Of a stretch of 64,000 nt of DNA, positions 17,032 to 25,917 are shown piece by piece. Numbering within the stretch: position 1 is the first letter of the stretch; each line of letters begins with the position of its first letter. Under the pieces are notes generated by a model. The model had not been told where the DNA came from. It searched no databases and saw nothing but the letters and a program-made list of their open reading frames with translations. The stretch is from Pseudomonas sp. J452 (GTDB lineage: Bacteria > Pseudomonadota > Gammaproteobacteria > Pseudomonadales > Pseudomonadaceae): contig NZ_CP088294.1 of assembly GCF_024666525.1 (NCBI RefSeq), forward strand, positions 3,100,001-3,164,000. The letters are read 5' to 3'. The translations under genes were made by a program, and so were the position numbers.

Positions 17032-18673
17032 ATACACGCTCCTTGAACGGATCGACGCCAACGCGGCGGAAGGTGTCGAGGAAGCTTTCTTCATCGGTGC
17101 GCTGTTCGACATAGACCTTGATGATCTTGTCGATCACGTCGGCCATGTCCGCTTCGGCGAAGGACGGGCCGAGGATCTGCGCCAGGCTGGCGTCACGCCC
17201 GGCGCTGCCGCCGAGGGACACCTGGTAGAACTCCTGGCCTTTCTTGTCCACGCCGAGGATGCCGATGTGGCCGACGTGGTGATGGCCGCAAGCGTTCATG
17301 CAGCCGGAGATGTTCAGGTCGATATTGCCGATGTCGAACAGGTAGTCCAGATCATCGAAACGGCGCTGGATGGCTTCGGCGATCGGGATCGACTTGGCGT
17401 TGGCCAGCGAGCAGAAGTCACCGCCCGGGCAGCAGATGATATCGGTCAGCAGGCCGACGTTCGGCGTGGCGAAACCATTCTCGCGCAGCTCGCCCCACAG
17501 GGTGAACAGCTGCGCCTGCTCGACGTCGGCGAGGATGATGTTCTGGTTATGGCTGTTGCGCACTTCGCCGAAGCTGTAGCGGTCGGCCAGGTCGGCGATG
17601 ACGTCCAGCTGTTTGTCGGTGACGTCGCCCGGTGCCACGCCGGTAGGCTTCAGCGACAGGGTCACGGCGACATAGCCGGGGCGCTTGTGGGCGAAGGTGT
17701 TGCGCTGGCGCCAGCGGGCGAAGCCCGGGTGCTCGGCGTCGAGCGCGGCCAGAGCAGCGTCCTGATCGCTCAGGGCTTTATAGGCCGGGTCGATGAAGTG
17801 CGCGGCGACGCGGGCGACTTCGGCTTCGTTCAGGGTGGTCGGGCCATCCTTGAGGTGGGCCCACTCGGCGTCCACGCGCTCGGCGAACACCTCAGGCGTC
17901 AGTGCCTTGACCAGAATCTTGATACGCGCCTTGTACTTGTTGTCGCGACGGCCATAGCGGTTGTACACGCGCAGGATGGCGTCGAGGTAGGACAGCAGGT
18001 GCTGCCACGGCAGGAATTCGTTGATGAAGCTGCCGACGATCGGCGTACGGCCCAGGCCGCCACCGACGGAAACGCGGAAGCCCAGTTCGCCAGCGGCGTT
18101 CTGCACGGCTTCCAGGCCGATGTCATGCACCTCGATAGCGGCGCGGTCGCTGACGGCGCCGTTGACGGCGATCTTGAACTTGCGCGGCAGGTGGGTGAAC
18201 TCGGGGTGGAAGGTCGACCACTGACGGATGATCTCGCACCAGGGGCGCGGATCGATCAGCTCATCCTTGGCCACGCCAGCGAACTGGTCGGTGGTGGTGT
18301 TGCGGATGCAGTTGCCGCTGGTCTGGATCGCGTGCATCTGCACGGTGGCCAGGTCGGCGAGGATGTCCGGTACATCTTCCAGTTCCGGCCAGTTGAACTG
18401 CACGTTCTGCCGGGTACTGATGTGTGCGTAACCCTTGTCGTAGTCGCGAGCGATCTTGGCCATCATGCGCACCTGGGCCGAAGACATCAGGCCGTAGGGC
18501 ACGGCAACGCGCAACATCGGCGCGAAGCGCTGGATATACAGGCCATTCTGCAGGCGCAGGGGGCGGAACTCCTCACCGGAGAGTTCGCCGGCCAGATAGC
18601 GGCGGGTCTGGTCGCGGAACTGCTTGACGCGGTCCTCGACGATCCGTTGATCGTACTCGTCGTATACGTACAT
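17015..18673 (-). CDS. cysI: sulfite reductase hemoprotein (CysI type)
   Basis: A 552-residue nitrite/sulfite reductase. The siroheme/[4Fe-4S] ligands are the Cys residues in CCPGGDFC and in NISGCMNACGHHHVGHIG near residue 460. The earlier SARQNVQFNW-like segment HISTRQNVQFNWPELEDVP marks the substrate-binding half. It reduces sulfite to sulfide with six electrons for cysteine synthesis. No CysJ flavoprotein is next to it, so electrons probably come from ferredoxin or another partner. The start at 18673 has AGGAT upstream. The DUF934 gene overlaps its 3' end. Confidence 0.95.
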   Translation of the reverse strand: MYVYDEYDQRIVEDRVKQFRDQTRRYLAGELSGEEFRPLRLQNGLYIQRFAPMLRVAVPYGLMSSAQVRMMAKIARDYDKGYAHISTRQNVQFNWPELEDVPDILADLATVQMHAIQTSGNCIRNTTTDQFAGVAKDELIDPRPWCEIIRQWSTFHPEFTHLPRKFKIAVNGAVSDRAAIEVHDIGLEAVQNAAGELGFRVSVGGGLGRTPIVGSFINEFLPWQHLLSYLDAILRVYNRYGRRDNKYKARIKILVKALTPEVFAERVDAEWAHLKDGPTTLNEAEVARVAAHFIDPAYKALSDQDAALAALDAEHPGFARWRQRNTFAHKRPGYVAVTLSLKPTGVAPGDVTDKQLDVIADLADRYSFGEVRNSHNQNIILADVEQAQLFTLWGELRENGFATPNVGLLTDIICCPGGDFCSLANAKSIPIAEAIQRRFDDLDYLFDIGNIDLNISGCMNACGHHHVGHIGILGVDKKGQEFYQVSLGGSAGRDASLAQILGPSFAEADMADVIDKIIKVYVEQRTDEESFLDTFRRVGVDPFKERVYAANH

Positions 18674-18919
18674 ATATATCCTGTGATTCAGGCTACTGCT
18701 TCATCAGACAGCAAGGCTTTTTGCGCGCACGGCTGCGCACTCCACGCGGAGCCGGGGGAAGATACCAGTTAAGGTTTATGCGCAAAAGTGATGTTTTTGT
18801 ATAAGGCTTGAACAAAAAGTACTAAGAAGAGCAAATGTGGCCTTTTACCTTGAGGCGCGGGGTTGTCTGGTCTTAACTGTCATGGCGAACCACCCATAAC
18901 CACAATAAAGGGGGAAGCC

Positions 18920-19033
18920 ATGACCGACCATTCCGAACCAGACAGCCAGGACAGCCTCGTCGATGCCCGCGCTATCTTCACACTGATAGTGCTGGTCGTC
19001 GCCACTGCGGTGTTCTGGGTCAGTCAGCAGTAG
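18920..19033 (+). CDS. 37-residue single-pass membrane protein
   Basis: A short gene with a strong GGGGAAG ribosome site five bases before the ATG. The product has an acidic N terminus (MTDHSEPDSQDSLVDAR) and one hydrophobic helix (about residues 18-35, IFTLIVLVVATAVFWVS) ending in QQ. A terminator hairpin follows the stop by 17 bp, so it forms a complete small transcription unit divergent from cysI. The topology is probably N-in. No function is known to me; small proteins like this often bind and tune larger membrane complexes. Confidence 0.75.
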   Translation: MTDHSEPDSQDSLVDARAIFTLIVLVVATAVFWVSQQ

Positions 19034-19050
19034 CTTGTGAAAGCAACAAG

Positions 19051-19084
19051 AGCCAGCGATGGGCAGCCAGCGCTGGCTTTTTTA
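19051..19084 (+). terminator. rho-independent terminator after the small membrane protein
   Basis: AGCCAGCG (19051-19058) pairs with CGCTGGCT (19071-19078), followed by TTTTTT. Confidence 0.9.
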
Positions 19085-19161
19085 TGGTGCAGGATCGATG
19101 GTGAGCGGATGCACGGGGCGGCTCGGTATACTGCGTGGCAAATTTTCCTGAATAACGTTTC

Positions 19162-20217
19162 ATGAGTGCTCTGTTGCGCATCTTTCTCGCTATTGGCCTT
19201 CTGCTGACCGGGCTGCCGGCCCAGGCAGCTTCGGTGGTGTTTCTCAACCCTGGTTATTCAACCGAACGTTTCTGGTCCGATTACGCGGCTTTCATGCAGG
19301 ACGCCGCCGATGATCTGGGCCTGCAGTTGCACGTGCTGTATGGCGCGCGGGATACGCAAACCATCCTGGCCAATGCCCATGCGGTGCTGCAAGGCAAGGA
19401 GAAGCCTGACTACCTGGTCTTCGTCAACGAACAGTATGTGGGCCCGGAAATCCTCCGCCTGTATGCCGACAGCGGGATCAAACTGTTCGCCCTGCACAGC
19501 ACCCTGACACCCGAGCAGCGAGCGCGTCTGGGTGGGCCGCGGGAAAAGTACCGCAACTGGATCGGCAGCCTGGTCACCAACGACGAGGAAGCCGGCTATC
19601 TGATGGCCAAGGCGCTGATCGAGCTGGATCCTCAGGGCGAGATGGTGGCTTTCTCCGGGGTCAAACAGACGCCGTCGGCAACCTTGCGTGAGGAGGGCTT
19701 GAAGCGGGCGCTGGCCGAGCATCCGCAGGTACGTCTGCGCCAGTTGCTGTATGGCGAATGGAAGGAACAGCGTGCCTATGAACAGGCCACGGCTCTATTG
19801 CCACGCTACCCGGATCTCCATCTGGTGTGGGCGGCCAATGACGAGATGGCCTTCGGGGTGATGCGAGCGGCTCGGGAGCAGGAGCGCAAGCTGCATTACA
19901 GCGCCCTGAATACCTCTGAACGGGTGTTGCAAGCACGGATGGATGGACGCATCGAGGTGCTGGCCGGCGGGCACACCATCCTTGGTGGCTGTGCCATGGT
20001 GCTGTTGCACGACCATGCGCACGGCCTGGATTTCGCCGAGCGCGGCGGCAAGGATCAGCAGGCAAGACTCTTGCGCCTGTTGGATCAGCACGAGGCGCAG
20101 AACCTGCTGGCGTATATGCGCAAGCCTGGTGAAGGGCTGGACTTCAAGAATTTCAGTGCCGAGGGTAATCCGCAGATGCGGCAGTACGCCTGCGCCATCG
20201 ATGCCTTGCTGCGCTGA
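19162..20217 (+). CDS. periplasmic ABC-type sugar-like substrate-binding protein
   Basis: A 351-residue exported protein with a signal peptide (about residues 1-22, cleavage after AQA) and the type I periplasmic binding-protein fold: VVFLNPGYSTERFW in strand 1, DYLVFVNEQYVGPEIL at the hinge and LVWAANDEMAFGVMRAA in the C-terminal lobe. It resembles ribose/LacI-type binding proteins. No permease or ATPase gene is adjacent, so it may serve a distant transporter or act as the input of a signalling system. The ribosome site is weak. It converges on the DUF2970 gene with only 2 bp between the two stops. Confidence 0.82.
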   Translation: MSALLRIFLAIGLLLTGLPAQAASVVFLNPGYSTERFWSDYAAFMQDAADDLGLQLHVLYGARDTQTILANAHAVLQGKEKPDYLVFVNEQYVGPEILRLYADSGIKLFALHSTLTPEQRARLGGPREKYRNWIGSLVTNDEEAGYLMAKALIELDPQGEMVAFSGVKQTPSATLREEGLKRALAEHPQVRLRQLLYGEWKEQRAYEQATALLPRYPDLHLVWAANDEMAFGVMRAAREQERKLHYSALNTSERVLQARMDGRIEVLAGGHTILGGCAMVLLHDHAHGLDFAERGGKDQQARLLRLLDQHEAQNLLAYMRKPGEGLDFKNFSAEGNPQMRQYACAIDALLR

Positions 20218-20219
20218 GT

Positions 20220-20438
20220 TCAGACTCCGGCGAAGTGCAGCACCAACTGCACCACACTGAAGATCACCAGCACGAAGATTGCGGTGAACAGCACGCCGAG
20301 GATCACGAAGTGGCTCGGCTTGCCGCGACTGAAGTCGCGGGCGCGGTGCTTGCCGCTCTGCACGCCAAAGGCTGCGGCCAGCACGCTTTGCAGCATCTGG
20401 CCGAAGGTCAGGGGTTTGTCGTTTTGCTCGTCGCTCAT
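20220..20438 (-). CDS. DUF2970 small membrane protein
   Basis: A 72-residue protein: a short polar N terminus, the conserved TFGQMLQSVLAAAFGVQSG segment, a basic stretch (KHRARDFSRGK) and one membrane helix (about residues 47-70). This arrangement is typical of DUF2970. The ATG at 20438 is preceded by a perfect AGGAGGTG site; a longer in-frame start 18 bases upstream would cover that site. Function is unknown. Confidence 0.86.
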   Translation of the reverse strand: MSDEQNDKPLTFGQMLQSVLAAAFGVQSGKHRARDFSRGKPSHFVILGVLFTAIFVLVIFSVVQLVLHFAGV

Positions 20439-20494
20439 GGGCACCTCCTTTGCCACAGCGTAGCTGCAAGCCAGGTGGATGGCTCGGGGCTCAA

Positions 20495-21524
20495 CTACAG
20501 ATCGGCATCTAGCGCCTGCACGCGTTTGCGTTCCAGCTCGTCAAAACGGCTGGCCTGCAGTTCGCTCAGGGCGTTGTGCAGATCGGTCTGGCTGAGTCCG
20601 GCGGCACGCAGGCGGTCACGTTCGCTGGCGTAGTCGCTGAGGCGCTGCTGCCACTCGGCCTGTTGCTGATCCAGCTCGGCCAGGCGTTGAGCTGCTTCAC
20701 TGCCCAGTGTCTGTTCGCGCAGCAGGCGGATTTCTTCGGCGCTGGCACCTTCGGCTTGCATGGCCTGGGTGGCGGCGTAGAGGTCGCCGTAGCGGGTGCT
20801 TTCGCTGCGTGCCAGGCGCACGTCTTCGGGTAATTGTGCCTCGAGTTCGCTCAGCGCCTGTTGCTGTTGGTTGTCGTTCAGTCCTTGCTGCTGGCTGAGT
20901 GCCAGGCGCTGCAGCATGTATTCGTCTTCGGCATTGTCGTTGGCGAAAAATACCGCGTACTCCTCGACCGAAAAGTATTGCTGGCGAAAGGCCTTGAGGG
21001 CGTCGAGGCGCTGGCGCAGGCTCTCGGGGTTCAGGTCGCCATTGCTCTGCGGTAAGTCTTTGAGGGCAATGCGGTAATCCACGTAGCGGCGCAAGAGATT
21101 ACGTGCCTGCTCCAGGGCCGCTCCCTGGAGCTGCCCGGCCAGCTCGCGGTGGACGCGGATCAGTACCTTGTCGACGCCTTCTTCTTCCAGGCCGGCGAGA
21201 TAGAACTCGAACAGATGCAGTAGGCTGGCTTCGATCTTCAGGTTGCCCTGTTCATCCAGCTGCAGCCGCACATCGTGATGGCTGCCCTGCAGGGAGGCGG
21301 GCAGGGGGCCGGGATCGCGCAGTTGGGCCAGGGGGGGCCTGTTGCAGTTGCTGATTGAGGGTGCTGGCCTGCTGGCTGCGCGCGTCAGTAGGGGTCGCGT
21401 TGCTGGGCGTGCTCTGGGCTTGAGCCGTAGGCGGTGTTGTCTCGCTGAGGAGCAGCGTGGTGCAAATGCCGAGTGCGCTGAAACCGGCGACGGCCAAGGC
21501 ACTCAGGAGAAATCTGGTGGACAT
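20495..21524 (-). pseudogene. lifO: lipase-specific foldase (Lif), frameshifted at a C7 run
   Basis: The N-terminal part is read in one frame from the ATG at 21524 (good AGGAG site): a membrane anchor (MSTRFLLSALAVAGFSALGI) and a Pro/Thr/Gln-rich linker ending STLNQQLQQA. The rest is in the next frame: PLAQLRDPGPLPASLQGS, the foldase motif region LHLFEFYLAGLEE and the helical arm to the stop at 20495. The frames meet in a run of seven C residues on the coding strand (G 21331-21337). Removing one base restores a single 342-residue reading frame, the usual Lif length. Lif is an inner-membrane-anchored periplasmic chaperone needed for folding of the lipase encoded just upstream. Either a homopolymer sequencing error or a real inactivating or phase-variable slip is possible. 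Confidence 0.88.
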
Positions 21525-21580
21525 TGAGAGCTCCTGACAGCGGGCATGCACGGAGGGGAGCCGGCATGCCCGCCTACAAC

Positions 21581-22519
21581 TTACAGGCCGAGATTTTTCA
21601 GGCGATTGGCCTGGTTCACGTAGAGGGTTTTCGGGTTGGTATCGAACAGCGACACCAGGCCATTGATGTGGTTGTTCGCGTCCAGGTGATTCATTATGTA
21701 GTTGTCCTTGATCACCTTGCCGAAGTGGCTGGAACAGCGTCCGGTCACCCCGTCGTTGGATTCGCTGATGGCCAGCGCAGTGGTGTTGAACAACGGGTCG
21801 GAGATGTCCAGCACGTTGGTCAGCTGCCAGGTACCGCTCCAGGAGTACATGCGCACGCTGTTGCCGGCAATGCTGGCGGTTTCCGGGCCTTCACCGCAGG
21901 AGGTGGTGGGGATACCGACCGGGAACTTGCTGTTGTTGGCAGCTGCGCCGGTCTTGTTGAACTCGGCGAGCATGGCGCGGATATCCGCCTGACTCTTCTT
22001 GTTGTTCGACAGCAGGTTGACCAAGTCGCCCACGGCGTTGGCGAACACATCGAAGGCCACACCCCGCAGGGTGCCGGCTGGCGCGATGCCGGTAGCCACG
22101 TCGGCCAGCGGCGAGCCCTTGTGTGGTGTGTGCAGAGTGGTGACCGAGGCCACCATGTCTGGCCGCGTGTTCATCACATAGCGCGCGGTGATGCCGCCCT
22201 GGCTGTGGCCGATCAGGTTGAACTTCTTCACGGTACCGCCGGAGGCTGCGCGGATCTGCTCAAGCTGGGCGATCAGGGCTTCGCCGCGCTTGGCCGAGCT
22301 GTCGAAGGCGTTGATTTTCGGCACATGGACCTTGGCACCTTCGGCCTGCAGGGCGCTGGGAATCTTGTACCAGTAGTCGATGCCGGCAATGGTGTCGAAG
22401 GCGAAGATGCCGGGCACCAGGACGATGGGGTTTTTGGTTTGTGCTGTAGTACCGGCGGTGGCGGTGAGGGTGGTGCAAAGGCTGGCGGCAGCCAGCGTCG
22501 AGACGAGCAGCTTTTTCAT
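21581..22519 (-). CDS. lipA: secreted triacylglycerol lipase, family I.1-type
   Basis: A 312-residue exported lipase. The signal peptide ends near residue 22. The nucleophile elbow GHSQGG gives Ser106; Asp256 (in ESNDGV) and His278 (in MNHLD) complete the triad; Cys208 and Cys262 form the expected disulfide. VLVPGIFAFD near residue 34 is the oxyanion-hole segment. The start MKKLLVSTLAAA at 22519 fits the signal peptide. Such lipases are folded in the periplasm by Lif and exported by the type II system. The foldase gene follows 56 bp downstream but is frameshifted in this sequence, so secretion of active lipase is uncertain. Confidence 0.95.
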   Translation of the reverse strand: MKKLLVSTLAAASLCTTLTATAGTTAQTKNPIVLVPGIFAFDTIAGIDYWYKIPSALQAEGAKVHVPKINAFDSSAKRGEALIAQLEQIRAASGGTVKKFNLIGHSQGGITARYVMNTRPDMVASVTTLHTPHKGSPLADVATGIAPAGTLRGVAFDVFANAVGDLVNLLSNNKKSQADIRAMLAEFNKTGAAANNSKFPVGIPTTSCGEGPETASIAGNSVRMYSWSGTWQLTNVLDISDPLFNTTALAISESNDGVTGRCSSHFGKVIKDNYIMNHLDANNHINGLVSLFDTNPKTLYVNQANRLKNLGL

Positions 22520-22657
22520 CGAGAGTACCTGTGTGGATCTGTTTTTGTTTTTGTTGTAGCCCCGCACACAGCAGCGGAGGTGGCGGTTATCAGACCACCG
22601 CAACGTCGGTACGGCTTGTAAGAACTGATGAAAGCCTGTGCATGGCGATAAAATAAA

Positions 22658-22673
22658 TGTGATGCACGTCACG
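22658..22673. promoter_or_regulatory. candidate Vfr/CRP-type binding site
   Basis: TGTGA-N6-TCACG lies in the divergent gap between the lipase and AraC genes. It matches the CRP-family consensus TGTGA-N6-TCACA at 9 of 10 half-site bases. Vfr, the Pseudomonas CRP homologue, is known to influence lipase expression; binding here is inferred. Confidence 0.5.
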
Positions 22674-22778
22674 CTGGGGCGGCATCGGCTAGCCGAAAAA
22701 TTCATCCCTGTGATAACCCTGCGCCGACAAAAACAACAGGAGCAGCGGCGATCAGCCGACTGCCAGGCGGGAATCTTC

Positions 22779-23558
22779 ATGCTGCCAATCAACGCGCCGG
22801 TCCTGCTTTATCTGTGGGACAAACGCACCTTCCATCTCAGTCAGTTCCACCAGCCGCTGCAGCTTTCACAGGCTGCGGCAATGCTGCTATTCGGCCTGGA
22901 TGGCCCGCTCTATCTGGAGTCCCAGGGTTGCTCGGTGGTGTGTCATAGCGCGCTGTTGCCGGCCGGCCTGGATTTGAGTGTGGATAGCCGCAGCTCGCGT
23001 GTGGCGATCTGTTATCTCGACGTTTTCGGCGAAGATTTCGCGCTGTTGGCGCCGCGCATGGCTTTCTGCCAGGCCAGTGTGTTGCATGGCCTGGATAGCG
23101 AGGCTGCCTGTATCCAGCGCTTCGACGAGCTGCACCGCAGCAGCGCATCGCCAGAGTTGCTCTACGCCTGGATGGACGAACTGATCAATCCGCAGCAGCA
23201 GGTGCCCGGCGGCTTCTCCCTCGATGCGCGCATCGTGCGTACCATCGAGCTGATCAAGGCCGATGTGTCGTGCAACCAGTCCATCGACTACCTGGCCGAG
23301 CAGGTTGGCCTGTCGGTGCCGCGCCTGACGCAATTGTTCCGCCAGAAGATCGGCATCCCGATTCGGCGCTACCGCCAGTGGCATCGCCTGTTCGTCACCT
23401 CGGTCGGCGTAGCGCGTGGCATGAGCCTGACCGAAGCAGCGGTGGCCGCCGGCTTCACCGATTCGGCGCACTTCAGCCACACCTTCCGCAGCATCATAGG
23501 GATGACTCCGTCTGCCGTGCTGGCGCATCCACAAGGTGTGCGTCTATTCGCCGGTTAA
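22779..23558 (+). CDS. AraC-family transcriptional regulator
   Basis: A 259-residue regulator. The N-terminal half (about 1-150) is a divergent ligand or dimer domain with no signature I recognise. The C-terminal AraC domain (about 165-255) has two helix-turn-helix units: SIDYLAEQVGLSVPRLTQLFRQKIG and SLTEAAVAAGFTDSAHFSHTFRSIIGMTPS. The ATG at 22779 was chosen because the longer frame begins inside the promoter region. It is divergent from the lipase, with a CRP-type site between, so lipase control is plausible but unproved. Confidence 0.88.
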   Translation: MLPINAPVLLYLWDKRTFHLSQFHQPLQLSQAAAMLLFGLDGPLYLESQGCSVVCHSALLPAGLDLSVDSRSSRVAICYLDVFGEDFALLAPRMAFCQASVLHGLDSEAACIQRFDELHRSSASPELLYAWMDELINPQQQVPGGFSLDARIVRTIELIKADVSCNQSIDYLAEQVGLSVPRLTQLFRQKIGIPIRRYRQWHRLFVTSVGVARGMSLTEAAVAAGFTDSAHFSHTFRSIIGMTPSAVLAHPQGVRLFAG

Positions 23559-23621
23559 TTCGGGATTGAGCGGCTGCCGGTGCTAGGGCAAGCTGCCAGC
23601 ATTCATTGCACCGAGTCCGGC

Positions 23622-24443
23622 ATGTTTGACAGTGACTTCCCCGATGACGCGCAGCAGAGCGAACGCACCCGCGAAATCATCCTGCGCTACCACCTGAGCT
23701 GGAAGCATCGCGACCTCGAAGCGGTGCTGGCGCTGTATCACCCGGACATCGAGTACAACGACTTCTTTCAGCAGCGCTGCATGCGCCTGGCCGAGCTGCG
23801 CGAGTACGTGCAGCACAACCTGCCGCGCCAGCCCGGCGAGGCGCTGGAGCATAGCGACCGTATCCGCATCGACGGCCACACCGCGTTCATCCAGTACCGC
23901 CTGTGCCTGCAGGGCAGCGATGGCCTGGTGTCATTTCGCAGCAGCGAGGCGATCACCGTGCGCGACGGGTTGATCTGGCTGATCAATGAGTACGCGACCT
24001 TGCTGCGCGAAGAGCGGGCTACCAGTGCGGGTAGTTCGGCACGCCCGGCGATCAGCCGCCTGGGGCTGTCGGCGCGCCAGCTTGGCCAGCTCGCACAGGA
24101 TCTGCAGGAGTACTTCCAGCAGCACCGGCCGTTCCTCGACCCCGAGCTCAACCTGCAGCAGGTCGCCGCGGCCACCGGCTACAGCCGCAACCAGATTTCT
24201 CACCTGCTCAACCAGGTGCTCGGGCAGAGCTTCTACCGCTACGTCAACCAGGCGCGCCTGCAGCACCTGCTCGATGGCCTGGCGGCCGGCGGCGATTCGC
24301 GCCCGGTGGATGAACTGGCGTTCGCCGCCGGCTTCAATTCTCTGTCGGCTTTCTACAGCTGTTTTCGCCGGCATACCGGCCAGTCGCCCAAGGCCTACCT
24401 CAAGCAGATTTCCTTGCGGGCCCGCACGCACGACAAGCCCTGA
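23622..24443 (+). CDS. NTF2-like domain/AraC DNA-binding fusion regulator
   Basis: A 273-residue two-domain protein. Residues 10-135 have the SnoaL/NTF2 pattern: REIILRYHLSWKHRDLEAVLALYHPDIEYNDF, then IRIDGHTAFIQYRL and SSEAITVRDGLIWLINEYATLL. After a linker, residues about 150-268 are an AraC-type double helix-turn-helix (NLQQVAAATGYSRNQISHLLNQVLG and DELAFAAGFNSLSAFYSCFRRHTGQSPKAYLKQ). The NTF2 cavity would be the ligand sensor. The start at 23622 has no strong ribosome site; an in-frame start upstream at 23580 is possible. It stands just before the flavoprotein-cupin-binding protein genes on the same strand and is the probable regulator of that unit. Confidence 0.85.
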   Translation: MFDSDFPDDAQQSERTREIILRYHLSWKHRDLEAVLALYHPDIEYNDFFQQRCMRLAELREYVQHNLPRQPGEALEHSDRIRIDGHTAFIQYRLCLQGSDGLVSFRSSEAITVRDGLIWLINEYATLLREERATSAGSSARPAISRLGLSARQLGQLAQDLQEYFQQHRPFLDPELNLQQVAAATGYSRNQISHLLNQVLGQSFYRYVNQARLQHLLDGLAAGGDSRPVDELAFAAGFNSLSAFYSCFRRHTGQSPKAYLKQISLRARTHDKP

Positions 24444-24488
24444 GGCGACTGACTAGGCTCTGCGCATTCCCCCTTTGTGGAGCATGCA

Positions 24489-25895
24489 ATGAGCGACTGG
24501 CGCACCCTCAGCCTGTGGATGGATCAGCTCGACGAGCCCCTCGAGCCACGGCCCGCGCTGGGCGCCGAACTGCAGGCCGACGTGGCGATCATCGGTGCCG
24601 GCTACACCGGGCTGTGGACCGCCTACTACCTCAAGCGCCAGGCGCCGCAGCTGCGCATCGTCATTCTCGAAGCCGAGACTGCTGGTTTCGGCGCCTCCGG
24701 GCGCAACGGCGGCTGGCTGATGGGCAACCTGCTCGGCGAAGATCGCCTGCTTGGCGACTTGCCGGCTGCGCAGCGCAAAGCCGCGTTCGACCTGCTGCAT
24801 GGCATTCCCGATGAGGTCGGCGCGGTACTGCAGCGCGAAGGCATCGCCTGCGACTACCGCAAGAGCGGCGTGCTGTATTGCGCGGCGCGCTATCCGGAGC
24901 AGCAGGCCAGCCTGCGTGAGCAGCTGCAGAGCCTGCGCGCGCTGGGCCTGGGCGAGGAAGACTACCGCTGGCTGGAACCCGCCGAGCTGGCCACGCAACT
25001 GCGCATGGCCAACCCCTACGGCGCGCTGTTTACCCCGCACTGCGCGACCCTCCAGCCGGCCAAACTGGTGCGGGGCCTGGCCCGCTGCGTCGAGTCCCTG
25101 GGGGTGGAAATCTACGAGCAGAGCCGCGTGCTCGACTGGCAGCCGGGCCGGGTACGCAGCGAGCACGGCAGCGTGCGCGCCGACTGGATCGTGCCGGCGG
25201 TGGAAGGCTACGCCGCCAGCCTGCCACCGCTGGGGCGTTACCAACTGCCGGTGCAGAGCCTGCTGGTGGCCACCGAGCCGTTGTCGGCCGAAACCTGGGC
25301 GCAGATCGGCCTGGAGCGTGGTCAGGCCTTCAGCGAGGCCAGTCGCCAGGTCACCTACGGCCAGCGCACGGCCGATGATCGTCTGGTCTTCGGTGCCCGC
25401 GGTGGTTACCGCTTTGGCGGCCAGTTGCGCACGGATTTCAACCTGACCACGGACGAGCGTGAGCTGCGCCGCTACCTGTTTGGCGAACTGTTCCCGCAGT
25501 TGCGCGAGGTGCGCCTGAGCCATGCCTGGGGCGGCAACCTGGGCATGGCCCGCCGTTTTCATCCGCACATGCTGGCCGACCGGCGCAGCGGTATCGCCCT
25601 GTCCGGCGGCTACGGTGGCGAAGGGGTAGGGGCGAGCAATCTCGGTGGCCGCACCCTGGCCGCGCTGATTCTTGGCCAGGACAGCGAGCTAATCCGCCAG
25701 CCCTGGGTCATCAGCGATGGCCACCTGAGCCAGCTGTGCAGTTGGGAGCCGGAGCCGTGCCGCTGGCTGGGCTACAACGCCATCATCCAGAGCTTCGTGC
25801 ATGAAGACCGGGTGCTGGCTGACCCACATAGCGCGCCCTGGCGCCGCCGCCTGGCGCAAAGCGTGGCGGGCTTCATGGAAAGTTTCATGCGTTAA
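24489..25895 (+). CDS. FAD-dependent amine oxidase-like protein (DAO/PuuB family)
   Basis: A 468-residue D-amino-acid-oxidase/glycine-oxidase-fold flavoprotein. The dinucleotide motif VAIIGAGYTGLWTAYYL has its glycines at residues 36-41; FGASGRNGGWLMG near 75 is the second FAD signature of this family, and SGGYGGEGVGASNLGGRTLA near 380 the C-terminal one. The closest type is gamma-glutamylputrescine oxidase (PuuB)-like enzymes that deaminate secondary amines. ATG 24489 has GGAG six bases upstream. Together with the cupin (22 bp downstream) and the polyamine-type binding protein it suggests an amine-catabolic unit. Confidence 0.88.
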   Translation: MSDWRTLSLWMDQLDEPLEPRPALGAELQADVAIIGAGYTGLWTAYYLKRQAPQLRIVILEAETAGFGASGRNGGWLMGNLLGEDRLLGDLPAAQRKAAFDLLHGIPDEVGAVLQREGIACDYRKSGVLYCAARYPEQQASLREQLQSLRALGLGEEDYRWLEPAELATQLRMANPYGALFTPHCATLQPAKLVRGLARCVESLGVEIYEQSRVLDWQPGRVRSEHGSVRADWIVPAVEGYAASLPPLGRYQLPVQSLLVATEPLSAETWAQIGLERGQAFSEASRQVTYGQRTADDRLVFGARGGYRFGGQLRTDFNLTTDERELRRYLFGELFPQLREVRLSHAWGGNLGMARRFHPHMLADRRSGIALSGGYGGEGVGASNLGGRTLAALILGQDSELIRQPWVISDGHLSQLCSWEPEPCRWLGYNAIIQSFVHEDRVLADPHSAPWRRRLAQSVAGFMESFMR

Positions 25896-25917
25896 CGCAA
25901 AACCTTCGGAGAAAGTC

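Noticed and set aside
16757..18772. 671-codon plus-strand frame opposite cysI and DUF934
   Set aside because: Shadow of two well-supported genes on the minus strand; composition has no recognisable protein features.
20495..21502. Foldase as an intact gene starting at 21502
   Set aside because: That start gives about 55 residues of Arg/Pro-rich nonsense; the true N terminus is in the other frame from 21524.
22520..22778. Sigma-54 promoter for the lipase
   Set aside because: No TGGCAC-N5-TTGC element was found on the lipase strand, although related lipases use one.
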